From Stromatinia cepivora (taxonomy: Eukaryota > Ascomycota > Leotiomycetes > Helotiales > Sclerotiniaceae): 64,000 nucleotides of DNA. The position numbers and the translations under genes are program-made. Below are positions 35,281-49,100 of this stretch, piece by piece. Numbering within the stretch: the stretch's first letter is position 1; every line of letters starts with the position of its first letter. The stretch lies in assembly GCA_014898415.1 (NCBI GenBank), contig RCTD01000012.1, positions 868,001-932,000 of the forward strand, given 5' to 3'. The notes beneath the pieces are model-generated. The model ran no database searches and was not told where the DNA came from. It saw only the letters and a list, made by a program, of their open reading frames with translations.

Positions 35281-36120
35281 ATTATAAATATAAAACATAT
35301 ATAAATATTTTGATAAAAGAATAAAAAGGAAGTACAAAAATCTCTATCGATTTTATATTACTTTTCGCGTTAGGTTAAAAGAATGAATTCCAAAATATAG
35401 TGTATTTAAATAATGAAAACAGATTTAGAACCCTAATAATTTTATTCTATATCCCTACTTATAATATAAATTTTATTTATTTGTCTTATTAAAGAAGTAG
35501 AGCAAAAGACTTGTTTTTTGTATTTTTTTCATTTTAATACTTTTTTATTTCCATTTGATACTATTTATAAGACTAATTCGATCTTAATAATTCGTTTTTC
35601 ATTAATTATAAAAGAATTAATTAATCTATTCTATTAATATTAAATCTAGTTATATTTTATAAAAGAGTATCTCTTTTATTATATAAGAAAAAGTTTATAG
35701 AATAAAACAACTAGTATATACTTTTCTTATTTTATAATACTATACTTTTATCTACCTCATTTTATTCTTTACCATATTCTCTCTTCTTTTTTATTATCAT
35801 TTTTTAATACTAGATTGTTTATACCCTGAGTTATTTTTATTTTCAATTGTTTCCCTACTATCCCAATATACACAAAATATATCATTCTACTCTCACCCTA
35901 GTATTATCTAGAATCTCATATCTACTCATTTTATATAAACTCTCTATCTTCTCAATCCCAATACTTTTTATATTATTTATAGAAAAGAATAATTATATAT
36001 ATTTCAATATTAATAGAAGTTATAATAATACTATTACAATTAATAATATCAATAAAAAAATAACTATATATAATTGAAAGTCCTTTTTATCTATACAAAA
36101 ATAATTGATTCAATCTTTAA
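35281..36120. other. AT-rich stretch with pyrimidine-rich part, no confident gene
   Basis: Lies between Copia-A copy 2 and the decayed plus-strand gene. It contains a T/C-rich run (35.7-35.95 kb) resembling a fungal promoter. A 76-codon open stretch (35847-36077) is not supported by anything else. Confidence 0.4.
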
Positions 36121-36847
36121 TACAGATTTGATATTTTGTTAAAAACATTATTTGATTTCTTTAGAATATCAGAAGATTATCAAACTACTATAATTGCTTT
36201 GAAAAATCTAGAAACTATTTTAACTAAAACTATATTTCTTATTAAATACAATGATTATTATTAAAGAATATTTATTTAATTATAATAATATTGATTACAC
36301 AAATATATATCCAGTATATTTCAAATCGAAATCAAAGCTTTAGATTTATTTCAATTTCGATCGAGAAAAGTATTTTTGATAAATGAAGATTCTTTTATAA
36401 TATAAATTTATAAATTTGTTTTAAAAAGGAAATGATTAGAAAGATTGTATATTATAAAATAAAAATAATATCGCTGGATATTAATCAAGTATTTTTGGAA
36501 GGATATTCAAAAGGGATTTGATAGTTTAATTAATTATTGAATAGAGTATTAATATCAAAAATATGTTTTTGGTAATAAAAGCTTGAAAATATATAATATA
36601 GATTTATTAACTTTAATTAATATATTAATACTTTAATATTATATAAATTCCAATAATCTTATTGTATATTAAATACTTCAAATATTATTATAAAAGAATT
36701 CATCCATTATATATAAATATTAATTATTCTTTATTATATTTGATTTTCTTTTTTTAACTTCAATCAATTTTAATATTTATTCAATTTTTATTTTAATCAA
36801 ATTATAAGTATTGTAATAAGATATATAAAGATTGAATAAATGAAATC

Positions 36848-37129
36848 TGTCACGAATCGTGAACCACAGGAGGCTAATCACGTGATACCTCTTATCTCCC
36901 ATATCAATTAATGAGCTGATCGTCCGTGCACCTGCGTTACGAATCATACGATTTAGTATGGTAAAATGGTGACCCTAATAACGCATGCGCACAGCCCCGC
37001 AGCTCACGAATGGGTATTTGTGTATATATATCTAGTCGCTCCCTACGAGCCATAGTTCTTTAGTTGTAGATTCTAAGGAACATAATTGACCCTGTTTATT
37101 CAGCTCTACTACGGCTCTTGTGCGTCACA
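36848..37129 (+). repeat. Solo LTR of Gypsy-A (282 bp), unmutated
   Basis: Runs tgtcacgaatcgtg ... ggctcttgtgcgtcaca with a perfect duplication aaatc (36843-36847 and 37130-37134). It aligns over its full length to both Gypsy-A LTRs but keeps C and G where they have T and A. It is the best ancestral sequence for the family in the window. It arose by LTR-LTR recombination inside the decayed plus-strand gene. Confidence 0.97.
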
Positions 37130-38242
37130 AAATCTTTCAGAAAATATAAATTCAAAATAGTATTCGATATTTTCAATAAAATAAATATTCTTATATAGTA
37201 TTATAAATTTACATCTTAAAATATATAGAAAGCTGAATAGTGTATATCCAAAGATGCTTTAAGATGTAATTCGATTTATTCAATTTCGATATATATATCA
37301 AATAATATCTCCCTTTTAATATCTACTTCATTCTTCGATATATTATTAACCTCATATATCAATCTTTTACAATGATTATCAATTCTAATATAAAACAAAT
37401 TAAAGGCCTAGTAAAGTATATCTATATCGATTTAGATATTAAAGGTCTTTGTATGATCTATAGTATCGAAGGCAGCGAAGATTGTAAAGAAATCGAAAAC
37501 TACTCTGAAGTACAAGTAGATATTCTATCTTTTGTTTTTCAAACGTTAATAAATATTATATACAAATTCAATAATAATAAATCAATCAAACTTATAACAT
37601 TTGATTATATTAAATTATATTGTCGTTAAAAACTTATATCTGAAATAAAGATTATTTTTTTATCAAATCCCAAAAGCTATAGTTATATCTATATTGCTTT
37701 AATTGATACAATAAATGATTTTTATTTAAAATCTATATAATAAATCCTAGAAGACTTTTTGAGGTTCGCTATCGAGTATACAATCAAGGAATACGGTGAA
37801 TAGTAGTCTACAAAAGACTAAGTATTTTCAATACTTCAATATTATAAGATTAAAAAAGTATAGAACTTTCGAGCATTGATTCAAAGAGCAGATTATCTTG
37901 ATAATATATATATTTATAATGAAAACGATTATATTGCTTATATAAATCTACTAATAATCGAGAATATTATTAGTAATACTAAAAAGAATATCTTTAAAAA
38001 AAAGTAGAACTATATTATTGTAATTAGGATTTTTGATCTTGGAGCTAATACAATTATAAATGATCTGATTTAAATAGAAATGAATTAATTAATCTTTAAA
38101 AAAAATAGAATATAACTATTTCCGAGATTTATTTCAAATATAATAAAGAACTATTTGCAATCAACGAATTGAATACCTCTTTAAATATATTATAAAAACT
38201 AAAACTATATATTTAATACTAATAATGATATTATAAACTTTA

Positions 38243-38551
38243 TATCACGGGATAATATGACTACAGAGCACTTTCAGGGATCGGGGAATAGGTGGTATAC
38301 ATGATTGGTAGAGTAAAAGAATTGAATGACTTGCTCTTGATTATATGAATCAAGAGCTGTATATATAGAACAAATGAATAATTATTTAGTCGATATATAC
38401 CTTAATTAGATTAGATCTTTGTTTATTAGTATATTAGGATTACTTTATTAATTAATAGATTGGTAAGAGCTAAAAGATCCTTCATTTCGATTGGAAAGTA
38501 TATGCTTTGATCCTTTGTAGGATACAGGGGATCATAGGGCTTTCCGTGATA
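38243..38551 (-). repeat. 3' LTR of Copia-A copy 3 (309 bp)
   Basis: The outer end tatcacgggataatatgactacagagc is little converted. The inner end reads ccgtgata. Confidence 0.93.
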
Positions 38552-40440
38552 TATTCTTCAGATCGAAAGGCGATTTGAAACAAATGGAAAAGTATAGAAA
38601 ATGGTAATTCATATGATTTGTAAATAAATATACAAAACAATTATAAATAGATATTAACAAAGAAATGATATAATATATAAATCTGAAATAATCCTGATAC
38701 CCTTAGAATAAAAAAGAATTTGATTATATATAAATCATAAATTTCTTTTAATCTTTGGTTTGCTATCTGTAATATTCTTCGAAATCAAGATTTTGAATAA
38801 TAAAAAGAAAGTTTTTCGTCAAAAAAATATAAGAAAATGATTGATTCTATAATATAGTAATTGAGAATATATATAATTATTAAATTATAATATATTGATT
38901 ATAATAACAAAATAAAATAAATGAATTTTTAAAAATATATAAATCCTTTTTTCGTATTTTTGTTTTTGTTTTAATCAAGTTTTTATTGATTATTATTATA
39001 TCTAAAATTTCGGGATTTAAAAAGATTAAATAAATAAATCTTAGTTATATTAAACAAATAACAATTGAAAAGAAAACTTTGAGAAAGTTGAATGCGAAAG
39101 AAGATTTTAGTATTCTTTTAAAGGATTAATAAATCGAATAAAAAGAATTAATAAATCCAGTGTAGATAACAAACTAAGATATCGATTTCCGGAAATATAA
39201 TTTAATCAAATCTGTTTTTAGAATGATATATAATCATCTATTTCAGAAATTGTTTTCCTTTATTAAAAAAACTATTATTTATTATAATCAATTGTTTATT
39301 ATAGATTTAGATAATAATTTGAAGGTAGATTTCGTTCTTAAATTCTATTATATAATTGAAAGGTTTTACTAATTCTGTATTTGTAATTATTAAGATAAGG
39401 GTTGTTTGATAAAGAAAAGAAAAGAAAAAGGATTTTTTTATTTAATAATAATAATTCATTTGATTCTTCGATATTGGGTTTTTTGGATAATAAATTAAAT
39501 AAAAAAGAAAAAGAAAAAAGGTTATTGAAAATTGCTGGTTTTTTAATTAAAATAAGAGATAAAAAGAATTATAGGGAAAAGAACGATTATTTATATATTC
39601 GATATATGAAATCGTTAATTACTAAAAGATATCATTTTTATAGCGAATATTTTATTGATTTTTTCAAACTGAATAATCATCGATATTGGAATTATAATAC
39701 TTATCCATATACTCCCTTATCGATTTTCCTTTATTCTTTAATAAATTATTATATTATTATTTATTAACAAAATTCGAAAGTAAATTCTTTATTTATTCTT
39801 CATTTTTATAATATATTAATCGTTGATTGTATAATTCAAATAAAGATATAGAATTGTAATAAAGATAATATTGGAGATCGAAGAGAAAAAAGAAATTGTT
39901 CTTTTGCCCCTATATTATTGTTTCTTTTCTTTTTGCTATATTATTCATTAGAATCCTTGAAAGATTGAATAGAAGAAATATATTATAATTTCGAAGAACA
40001 ATAATGAAAATAAAAGAAAAAGAATAATGAAGAAGAAAAAAAGAAAAGAATAAATAATATATTCAAAGAAAAGGAAAAGAAGGAATAATCCTTTGATTTC
40101 TATAATATTAATAGTATTAATAATTTTGGTTATTTTAAGTATTCTTTGTTTATTGATTATTGTGGATAATCCTAAGACTTTTTTATTTGAATTTCAAACT
40201 ATTGAATTTAGAAAAAAGTTTATCCTTCTCTAAGGATAAAAAAATGAAAAACAAAGAAATAATCGGTCTTGATTATTCTTTGTTTCTTAATAGATATAGA
40301 ATACACAAATTAGAACATATTATAAAAAAATATAATAATCTGAAATATCAAATAGGATTCATTTCATTCATACCAAAAAAAAGAATTATAAATTTCAGAT
40401 TATCGTTACTCAAATTTTATAATCCTATTACTCATATTTT
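38552..40440 (-). other. Post-pol segment of Copia-A copy 3
   Basis: Mirror counterpart of 33091-34965. Open pieces on the plus strand (antisense to the element) at 39402-39767 (FDKEKKR..., DYLYIRYMKSL) and 40160-40444 (FYLNFKLLNLEKSLSF) match those of copy 2. On the element's sense strand the counterpart of the LIKKP frame is open for about 70 codons (KKPNIEESNE), then interrupted almost only by TAA/TAG. The antisense start ATG of copy 2 reads ATA here. Confidence 0.6.
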
Positions 40441-42345
40441 GTAAATTGAAAAGGAATTAGAAATATTCGAATTTTTGTTTTATAAGGTTCTTAATGAATT
40501 TATCAACAATCATATCAGTGATTAATAGATAAATTACATAAAAATTCCCTTTTAAATATTCTTAATATAATCATATATTTTGAATATCAATATAATATAA
40601 TTTCGTAATGATCTATTTATTCTTATTAATTATTAATTTAATTGTTTATTGATTATTATAAAAGATTGTTATAAGTTCTTTTATTATTAGATCGATTTCT
40701 TTTAAGAAATATAGGATTACCATAATTTCTTTTGATATACACTCGATTTCGAAAAACTCTACTTCGATAATCGAGGTAATCATAATATCTTACTTGAACA
40801 TTTTTTATATAATTAAGCCACCGAAAAGGAATATAATATACCTTTAAAATGATTAACAAATATCTGGATCATCCGCAAAAGAAGTATTTGAGAAAACGAA
40901 AAGTTATAATATTTAATCATCACTATATTGGATCATAAGATACCTTATATTCCATAGATATTATAAACAATGATTAATAGCTTTCATATAATCGTTTAAT
41001 AGATTGATTAAATAATGATTCAATTACAAAACAATAAATAATATATCCATTTTTATAATGATTGCAATATATAATACTGATCCTATTTTCTCTTGATACA
41101 TTTTTATAATATATATAGGAGCTTGACCCTGATTTTTCCGAAATACCATTATCAGGAGCGGTATGCTTACTGTCCCGTTTGTTGCACCTAGAAACCATTT
41201 AGTGTTTCCCAGGTCTCATAGCTTATATACAGCTTTGATTTCTTCAGTGATCTTTGTAGTAACTGATTTGTTTTTCTTATAATAAATGATCTAAACGTTG
41301 TTTACAAAAAAAAGAATTATAATAATATACTTTGGATTAATATATAAATACAGTTTCTTTTTGTATTATATCAATTCTAACTTTTTGAATATCCAAATGA
41401 AATCCCTAAATTATATAATTAGGGAATCTTATAGATTATACAAAGTTCAATCGATTATAACATTTTTGTTTAGGATTTTGTATCTATCAAATAAATAATA
41501 TACAACTAGAATACCAAAAGGATCGTATAAAGCATTAACAAAGATATTGATTACATTGTATTGCTTTATTTCGAAATTATATTTAATAACAATTATCATT
41601 ACGATTCAAAATAATCAACTTATTAGTATAACAATATAAGTAATCTCAATAGTACTTTTAGCCTGAAAATCTCTTTATATTACTAAACATAAATAATAAT
41701 GAATAATTAAATCTTGATCATTACATTTATATATAAATACTTATTGAAAAGAAATCGGTTTTATAAATTCTGATCCAGAATCGATTTCACACCAGGTTTT
41801 CCTAATCTTAAGATTATTAACCTCAAAATTGCAATTCTGTTTGAACTAATATCCTATTTGATAATTTTCTAATTGATAATAAAAACAAGATAACTTTGGA
41901 ATTGCAAATATATAAATTCAAGAAAATAATGTTATTTGTAATCTATTAATTGTAGACCAAATAAAAAATAATAATAGTTTTGCTTCAATTCCAATAATAA
42001 TTATATTGTGAATTATCACAAATTGAGAATATTCCTTTATATTGTCTATTCCTTATTCATCAAATCAGAATATAAAATGAAAATTGTTTAAACAAAGTAA
42101 TCCTATTGAGTTTATTCTTTGAAATATAACGGTTTCTATATAGGATTTAATATTAGAATTATTTTTTTAATAATATTATTATATATGTAATTGCTTTTGT
42201 GTATATACTGATTGTTTTGGAATACAAAAATCAGGTGATTCCCAAAAAAAAATGATTCTGAGTGATAATTGTATAATTGAAATTCAAATAGATTGATCTG
42301 AACCCTGAATATTTCAATCCTTATAATACAAACTTTCTTAAACAT
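40440..42345 (-). pseudogene. Copia-A copy 3 reverse transcriptase and RNase H
   Basis: Collinear with copy 2 RT/RNase H. Around 41.05-41.22 kb the frame is unusually clean and reads KWFLGATNGTVSIPLLIM, VFRKNQGQAP, QEKIGSVLYIAI. The segment between FLG and ATNG lacks 84 bp relative to copy 2 (its 32219-32302), so 28 codons are missing without loss of frame. A further open piece at 42345-42136 belongs to the region upstream of RT. Elsewhere stops are frequent. Confidence 0.85.
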
Positions 42346-42636
42346 TTATTCGAGATTATAAATTCACAAATCCTTTATAAATCGATCAAATGAATATATA
42401 GGGCGCGGTAATCTTTGTAATGACTAAATTTCCTTTATAGAATATTTTGATTAATTATTCCAATATATATACTTTCTTTTGAAATATTAAGATTGATCAA
42501 TTAAAATAGTCTTTAAATCATTTTTATATATACTATAAAGAATATCAATAATACAACCAATAGGCTTATACTTTATATTCCCTATATCAATATATTCAAT
42601 AAAATCGGGATCTGTATTATTATTACAAATATCTCC

Positions 42637-42870
42637 TTAAACAATACCAACATCTTTACCCACAAGATATAATTGTTTTTTAATGAAAAAATCAGTTTCT
42701 TCAATTTCTTTAATAAAAGAATCGATCGATATTTGTATATCTTCATTGTATACCTTATCCTCATTATCTAAAGGATTGAATGGATTGGATAATTCTAAAT
42801 CGATTTTTTTATTCCTATTATTACCCTCTAGATTTATATCTACTTTTAAAATCAGTTTATTTGTAAACAA
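42637..42870 (-). pseudogene. Copia-A copy 3 integrase-RT linker
   Basis: A 77-codon open stretch with acidic composition (NPFNPLDNEDKVYNED, SFIKEIEETDFFIKKQLYLVGKD). It corresponds to the variable, disordered linker that separates integrase and RT in Copia polyproteins and aligns with copy 2 at 30.50-30.77 kb. Confidence 0.7.
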
Positions 42871-44277
42871 TAGATCTGAAATGCATTTGATGAATAAATC
42901 AAGGATTTTTTGATTCGTGAAAAGAGATAGGTGAATGAAATCTTCATGATTATCCTTGTTTTAAATGATTATCCCGTTTATTTTGATATAATTTTGTAGA
43001 TTAAAGGTTCTAACGAACTATTTAAGTTTTTTTATAACATAAATATTGATCATTTGATTGATAGAATTTATATAATAAATGAATTCCAATTCCTTATTGA
43101 ACATTATATTTCGAATAATAATAACTTTATCGAACTTGAATATCCATATACAATAGATTAATATACTTAGGATATAACCCATTAAATATTTAATATATAT
43201 TCAAAGATTGATTTTATATTATTTTCTATTAATTCCAATTTCTTTATTTTTATTTAAAGGATAAATTCGGTATTTATATCTATAGATTCCGTTTCAATTG
43301 AGATGAAGATCGTGAGATATTTTCTTTACGAATAGGGGATTATTTTTGCGAAGGTAATTATGGAATTATATATCGAATATCTCATTGAGCGATTTGAAGG
43401 ATTTGGCCTTTAAAGGATTTATATTATATAAATAAATAATAATTTGTATTATTTCCAGTTATAATTTGTTTAATAAATTTATTATAATCTATATTTTTAT
43501 TTGTTTTGTAATTATTTCTTGTTTTGTATATTTTGATCTTTTATTAGGTTTATATATATAAAATAAGGATAACTCGAATTCGATGTCTTTTTGTTTGATT
43601 TATTTCTTAAATAATATTACTCCTATAATTCTAATAATAGATATATTATTATTCTATTTGATTATTACAATTGCTAAATTGTATTTACAATGAATTCAGA
43701 TTATAAAGTTTTAGATGATTATAAATATTTTATTATATATTTTGTAATAGATTAAATATAAAAAGATTTTATTATAATATATTTCTTTAATCAATAAAAG
43801 CTATAATATATTATTATACTCTTTATTGAAATCAAAAAGATTCTATTGGATTTTATAGAAAGATTGAGATAATTAATGATCATTTGAAATACAAGAAATG
43901 ATTTGCTTTATATAAATACGAATATAATTAGTATAATTGAAATAAATGATATCTTTTATTTTGATGTTTTATATTGCAAATATTAAATATTCAAAAACTT
44001 CTTTTCCTAAATATTCGAAGCATTTATATTATATTTTATTTATATCTTTTTTTAGGAAAAATAGATTATGAGAATAATAAAATGCTTTATTTATTTTTCT
44101 GTTTATTGTTGAATATATTATAAAAGGGTTATTTATAAGGATAAATAAAAGAATGTTTGAATAAATAAAAAATGATTTGTATTTTAAAAATACAAGATTT
44201 TCAGTACAAATATATTGAATAATTATTATATTATTTATATAATCTCTTTTACAAAGAATACAATTATATCTTGAAAA
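42871..44277 (-). pseudogene. Copia-A copy 3 integrase region
   Basis: Collinear with copy 1 (bases 1-1020) and copy 2 (29.2-30.45 kb). Catalytic residues could not be identified with confidence because of heavy conversion. Confidence 0.5.
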
Positions 44278-44664
44278 TTACAAATCAGCTTTCTTTAATC
44301 GAATCTTTAAAACGATATTGATATAAAAGCCAGAGATGAATATTATATTATTCAAGATTAGATTATTATTAAAATAATCTTTTCTCTTGATAATCCTTTT
44401 AATAATACAAATCCTGTATTTTAGGATTTGGAAATTGAAAATATTTGCTTTTATAAAATTATTGGGATTGGATGGTCGATATCGATAATTATTTAATAAA
44501 GATATATTATTTATGATATATATAGTATTACAATTATCAAATAAAGTATTATTAAACAGATAATGTATTTTCATTACTATAAAATATATTCTTGATTGAT
44601 TGTATTGAGTATCCAAGATAGCAATATTGATTGAAGATTTTAAAGGATTAATAAAACTTTTCAT
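44278..44664 (-). pseudogene. Copia-A copy 3 protease region
   Basis: A 128-codon open piece, the longest of the three copies. It has SFINPLKSSINIAILDTQYNQ, then NNTLFDNCNTIYIINNISLLNNYRYR around the active site and RLKKADL at the end. The site reads D-N-C rather than D-S-G/C. It gives the best view of the ancestral sequence of this domain. Confidence 0.75.
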
Positions 44665-44799
44665 TTATTTTCTTTTGATTCAATTAAAGTGAAATTGCTT
44701 TTATAAATACGATCTTGTTTGATCCTTAATTGCTTGTAATTTATTTTCATTGAATATCTTTTTGAATAATAGATTGATCTTTTCAATGAGTATTAACTT

Positions 44800-45809
44800 T
44801 ATGATTTTACAATTATGAATAATGTGGTTATAATTAATTCTATTATTCTATTCAGATTCGATTTTGCAAAAACATTTCTAGATCTTTTTAATCCCCTAAT
44901 TGCTTTTAAAGTTGATATTCTTTTTATTCTTTTTAGATTTTTTATTATTTTGAAAAAAGATAAATATAAAATATACTTCTTCTTTAGTTTTTAAAGAAAT
45001 AGAATCCTGGAAGATTAATTCTTCAAAAATATCTCTGAATTGCTTGAATGAAAGATTGGATAATCTAAATTGATTGTTTATCTTGATTTATATAATTATA
45101 GTATTTGCTTAAATTGAAAGTATCCTGATATTAATAATTTATAGAAAAATATTAATAACGATTTCATTCTATATCTCAATAATCTCGTATACAAAAACTT
45201 TAGTATAAACTATAATTCAATCCTTATACTATTTGATAAAATCGATTTTATTGAACGAAACTTGTACTAAAACAAATCGATATTCTTGTAGTACTGTGAG
45301 TTTGATAATAGTTATTATAGATGTAAGCTTTTTTTTTGAATACATTGATGATCGTTTTGAATAAAAAAGCTATAATACCTTGATTAAAAATGAATAATTC
45401 TATAAGATATACTTAATCAATTAACGATTTAATTCATTTATAAACATTATAGAAGACTTTATGATTTTATATATATTCTTATTATTAATATTGATATTCC
45501 AATTGAAAAGAAACAAATTCGGAGGATATTTCTTGAAAAATAATTAAAAATGAAATAATGAATTTATTAAAAATGAATCCTAATATATTACCATTAGAAT
45601 CTTTTATCTTTATATCTTTACTTATATTTTCCCTGAATTGAATCACTATAAGATATTCCGAGAATTCCTTTTGGTATTGAATTTGTTTCTTTTGATTATA
45701 TTTGGTTTAAAGATCAATAATGGAAAATAAAACAAATGATTTGATTGAAAATCAATCGATTTGAATATAGATAGGTTTGTTCGTTAGATCGAAACTTGAA
45801 ATGGATATT
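44800..45809 (-). pseudogene. Copia-A copy 3 gag region, right part cut by Gypsy-B
   Basis: Collinear with copy 1 at 8.55-9.60 kb. The Gypsy-B insertion point corresponds to about 9.60 kb of copy 1. The rest of the 5' part lies at 57025-57310. Confidence 0.5.
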
Positions 45810-46100
45810 GTGAAAGAGGTAGGTCGAGATACATGCGTCCCGATAGCACACTGCAAAGGGAAATGGGAATTGGAATTGATCAGATTATATTATAAAGGTT
45901 TCAAATAGTAAAACTAGTAGGTTTAGATAATGATTTGGATTGTATATAAATGAAATACAAAAAGATTAATGGAAAAATGATTGGTTTTTTTTAAGAAAAG
46001 GGGAACAAAGTCTTTTTTTATATTTAATTATAAAGAGTTATATGATTATATAATTATGAATTAGTTATATATTAAATTTTGATATCCTAATTTTCTTATA
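45810..46100 (-). repeat. 3' LTR of Gypsy-B (291 bp)
   Basis: The outer ~65 bp (tgtgaaagaggtaggtcgag ... gggaattgg) are unconverted; the inner end reads ttttcttata (from ctttctcaca). Confidence 0.93.
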
Positions 46101-49100
46101 CCCTTTTTTTCTCCGGAATATATATTTTATTTGGTTTTAGGATAGTTATAAAAGATAAAAACCAAAGAGATTAAAAGATAATTAAATTAAAGAAAACTAA
46201 TTAGAGTATCAATAAATTAAAATGGTAAGCAATTTTTAAGATTGTTTTAAAAAAACAATATATTTCAGGTTTTTATTGGTCCAAATCTGTTTTTGTTGTT
46301 TCTTTATCAAATTCGATAGAAGTTTCAAATTCCTAAAAAGCATTTTTATTATCCTTTTTATCTTTGGTTTTTCTTGAATATTTAGTTAAACATTTTATAA
46401 TAGACTTTGTATTTATAATCAAACTTTTTGATGATTTTTGAATACAATTTGAATGATGAATAAGGACTTTTGATGTTACAAACTCTTATTTAGTATTGGA
46501 GAGATAATCCTTTTTTTTATTATTAGATTTTATAGGAGATTTTTTTATTAAAGGATAATTCATTTGTTCTTTATTTGGTTTATAATTTATATTAGGGATT
46601 GAAATGATATTTTGTATTCTAGAAGATCCAATTGGGGATAAATTGGATAATATTGCAGGTTAATTTTGAATTGATTTTTACTTTATAATTTCTTTTCCTT
46701 TTTCAATAAATTTCTTTAATATAGATTGAAATTTCCTAATAGGGGATTCTTCATTAATTAGATTTATAATCTTTTAATTATCAATGTTTTCTTTGTTAAG
46801 GAATTCATTATCTTCAAGATTCTTATTGTAAAGAGTTTTTTGTTTTTATAAAAGTATATTATAATTTGTAAATAATGATCGATCTCTTTATTACTTTTCC
46901 TTGTTTTGGAACACTTCAAATTGGACGGTTAAATTCATCATTATAAGATTATGCTATCATTTATATCAAAGCTCGAATTCATTATTATTGATTTTGAGTA
47001 ATCTATTTGCTATTCCCTTTATAATATTAGAATCCTAAAATAAATATCCTAAAAGGGTTATAGAAAAATAATTTCGTAAAACAAAATTGATATTAAAAGA
47101 AAAGGATTGGAGGATATAAAGGTTTTCTTTATTAAATTCGTTTAATTCAAAAAGAATAATTTGATTTTGGAAAGATCTTCAAAGGTTTTTGTAAAAGTTA
47201 TTATTCTTTATATTTTTTTCATTCGAAATTATAATTAAATAGAAGATCAATATTAAAATTGATTTATAGGATTCAGAAAAGTTGATATATTTCAAAATAG
47301 TATTTAATCGAATTATAATTGTTCAGGATTCAGGCTTAACCAAGATCTTTTAACAAAACTGATTCTCTTATTTGGCTTTCTGGAAAGTTTCCTTTTTTAT
47401 TATTCAATCAAAATTATATTATAATTGATAAATGAAAAAGTACTTCTTTAGAAATTTCCGAATTAAATTATTATTATTATTTAATTTATGAGAAGTAAGG
47501 ATTTGATGCTTTTTATAGGAGTTTTTAATTGATTTCTTTAGTTTAGGAAGATCGATTATAATAATTATTCTTTTTGAAATTTCTTTTTATTTGTTTTTGG
47601 AAATTAGATAGAAAAGATTAAAAAAGGAATAATAAAGATTAAATTTCTTATTACAATCAAGAAAATATAATATAGATAAAAATATTGGTATAAAATAGAA
47701 CTCTTTATTTTTTTAAATATAAATAATGGTATACTACAAAACAGAATCGTATCTTAAAAAAAATTGAATGATCAAAAAGTAGTAATTCGGGAACAGATCT
47801 CCTTTAAAGATTCTATGGAAATACTATTCGTAAATAACAAGAATATCTTTGTAAATATTTTGTAAATTAAATCTATCTCTTTATTCGAAGATATACTGAA
47901 ATAAAGGAATATATAGAGTAAATTGATTTTCAAAGAATTCTTTATTTAATGATCCTAATAAAAGAAGATTATCTTTAAGAGTTTCATTAAAATTAAAAGA
48001 ATAAAAGCTCTCCATTAAACTGAATCGATTAAGGCTAAGGATTTGCTTTAACTATTCCAGAGCTAAAGATTGATACAAATGGAATTAAGAGTAAAATGCC
48101 CTTGTCAATCTCATTTTATCAATATACTTTCAATTCCTGGCAACAATAATTAATTTGTTTCATAATTCCTTGGCTGAAATATACTTCGATTTTAGATCGA
48201 AGAATTTTGCTAGAATATATAAATAATATATATATAGAATATTTATAATGATTTGTTCTTTTAATAATATAATAACTTTCTATTTTATTTGATTAACAAT
48301 ATATTCATTATTTATTAAAAAGTATTATTCTTTTTCAAATTGGTAATCTAAATTGTAAAAGCAACTTTTCAATTTCTATAAAGAATTTAAGATTATCTTA
48401 AAATTATCGGAGATTGAATTGTTATTGTTTGAAACAAATTTAGTATTATAATTAGTTATATAATAATAAGATATGAATCTGTTCAGAATAAATAAATAAA
48501 AAAGGGCTTTTTTCGAAAGGTCAAAATAATAATTTTTCTTTTTCCATTTATCGATATTCGTGATTACAGATTCCGAAATTGATATAATTGTTTGGAAATA
48601 GAAAAATCGGTATATATAAAGAGTATCTAATATAGCAATTACTTTCAATTGTTCTTTAGTATTAGATTCCTTTTTATCATTATTATCGTTGAAGAATACC
48701 GGGGCAATTTCTGTAGCAATTATTTCGCGAATAAACTTATCCTTTTGTTGAACTTCGGAGGGATTTTTGTTTTCATGATATTCTTTCAGAAATTTAAGAT
48801 TATCGAAAGTAAGTTTATAGGTTTTGAGGATAGGATTCTGTATAAGATCATAAGGGAAAGGTATTCAATCTTTTTTGTTCTTTGTATCGGCTTTTGTAAT
48901 GAATCTATATATAATATAGAAATCTATAGGGCTGTACTTTTTGGTTCTTTTGCCTTTTTTTTGTATAAAGTGTTTGATTATATATCTGTTCAGAAACTTT
49001 ATAAGAATTTGAGGGTTGAGGTGAGAAATGCAATAAGCTATATTCGTTCTTGTTAAAGTATTATTTAAACTTATATTTTCCAATTAAAAACAGATAAAAG

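Noticed and set aside
40974..41198. 74-codon minus-strand stretch with normal composition
   Set aside because: It is an out-of-frame reading of the Copia-A RT. The RT frame itself reads through the same patch (KWFLGATNGT), so no separate gene is needed.
48649..49056. 135-codon plus-strand open stretch inside Gypsy-B
   Set aside because: The minus strand (sense for the element) reads as a more coherent, longer protein across the same bases, so this is treated as its shadow.
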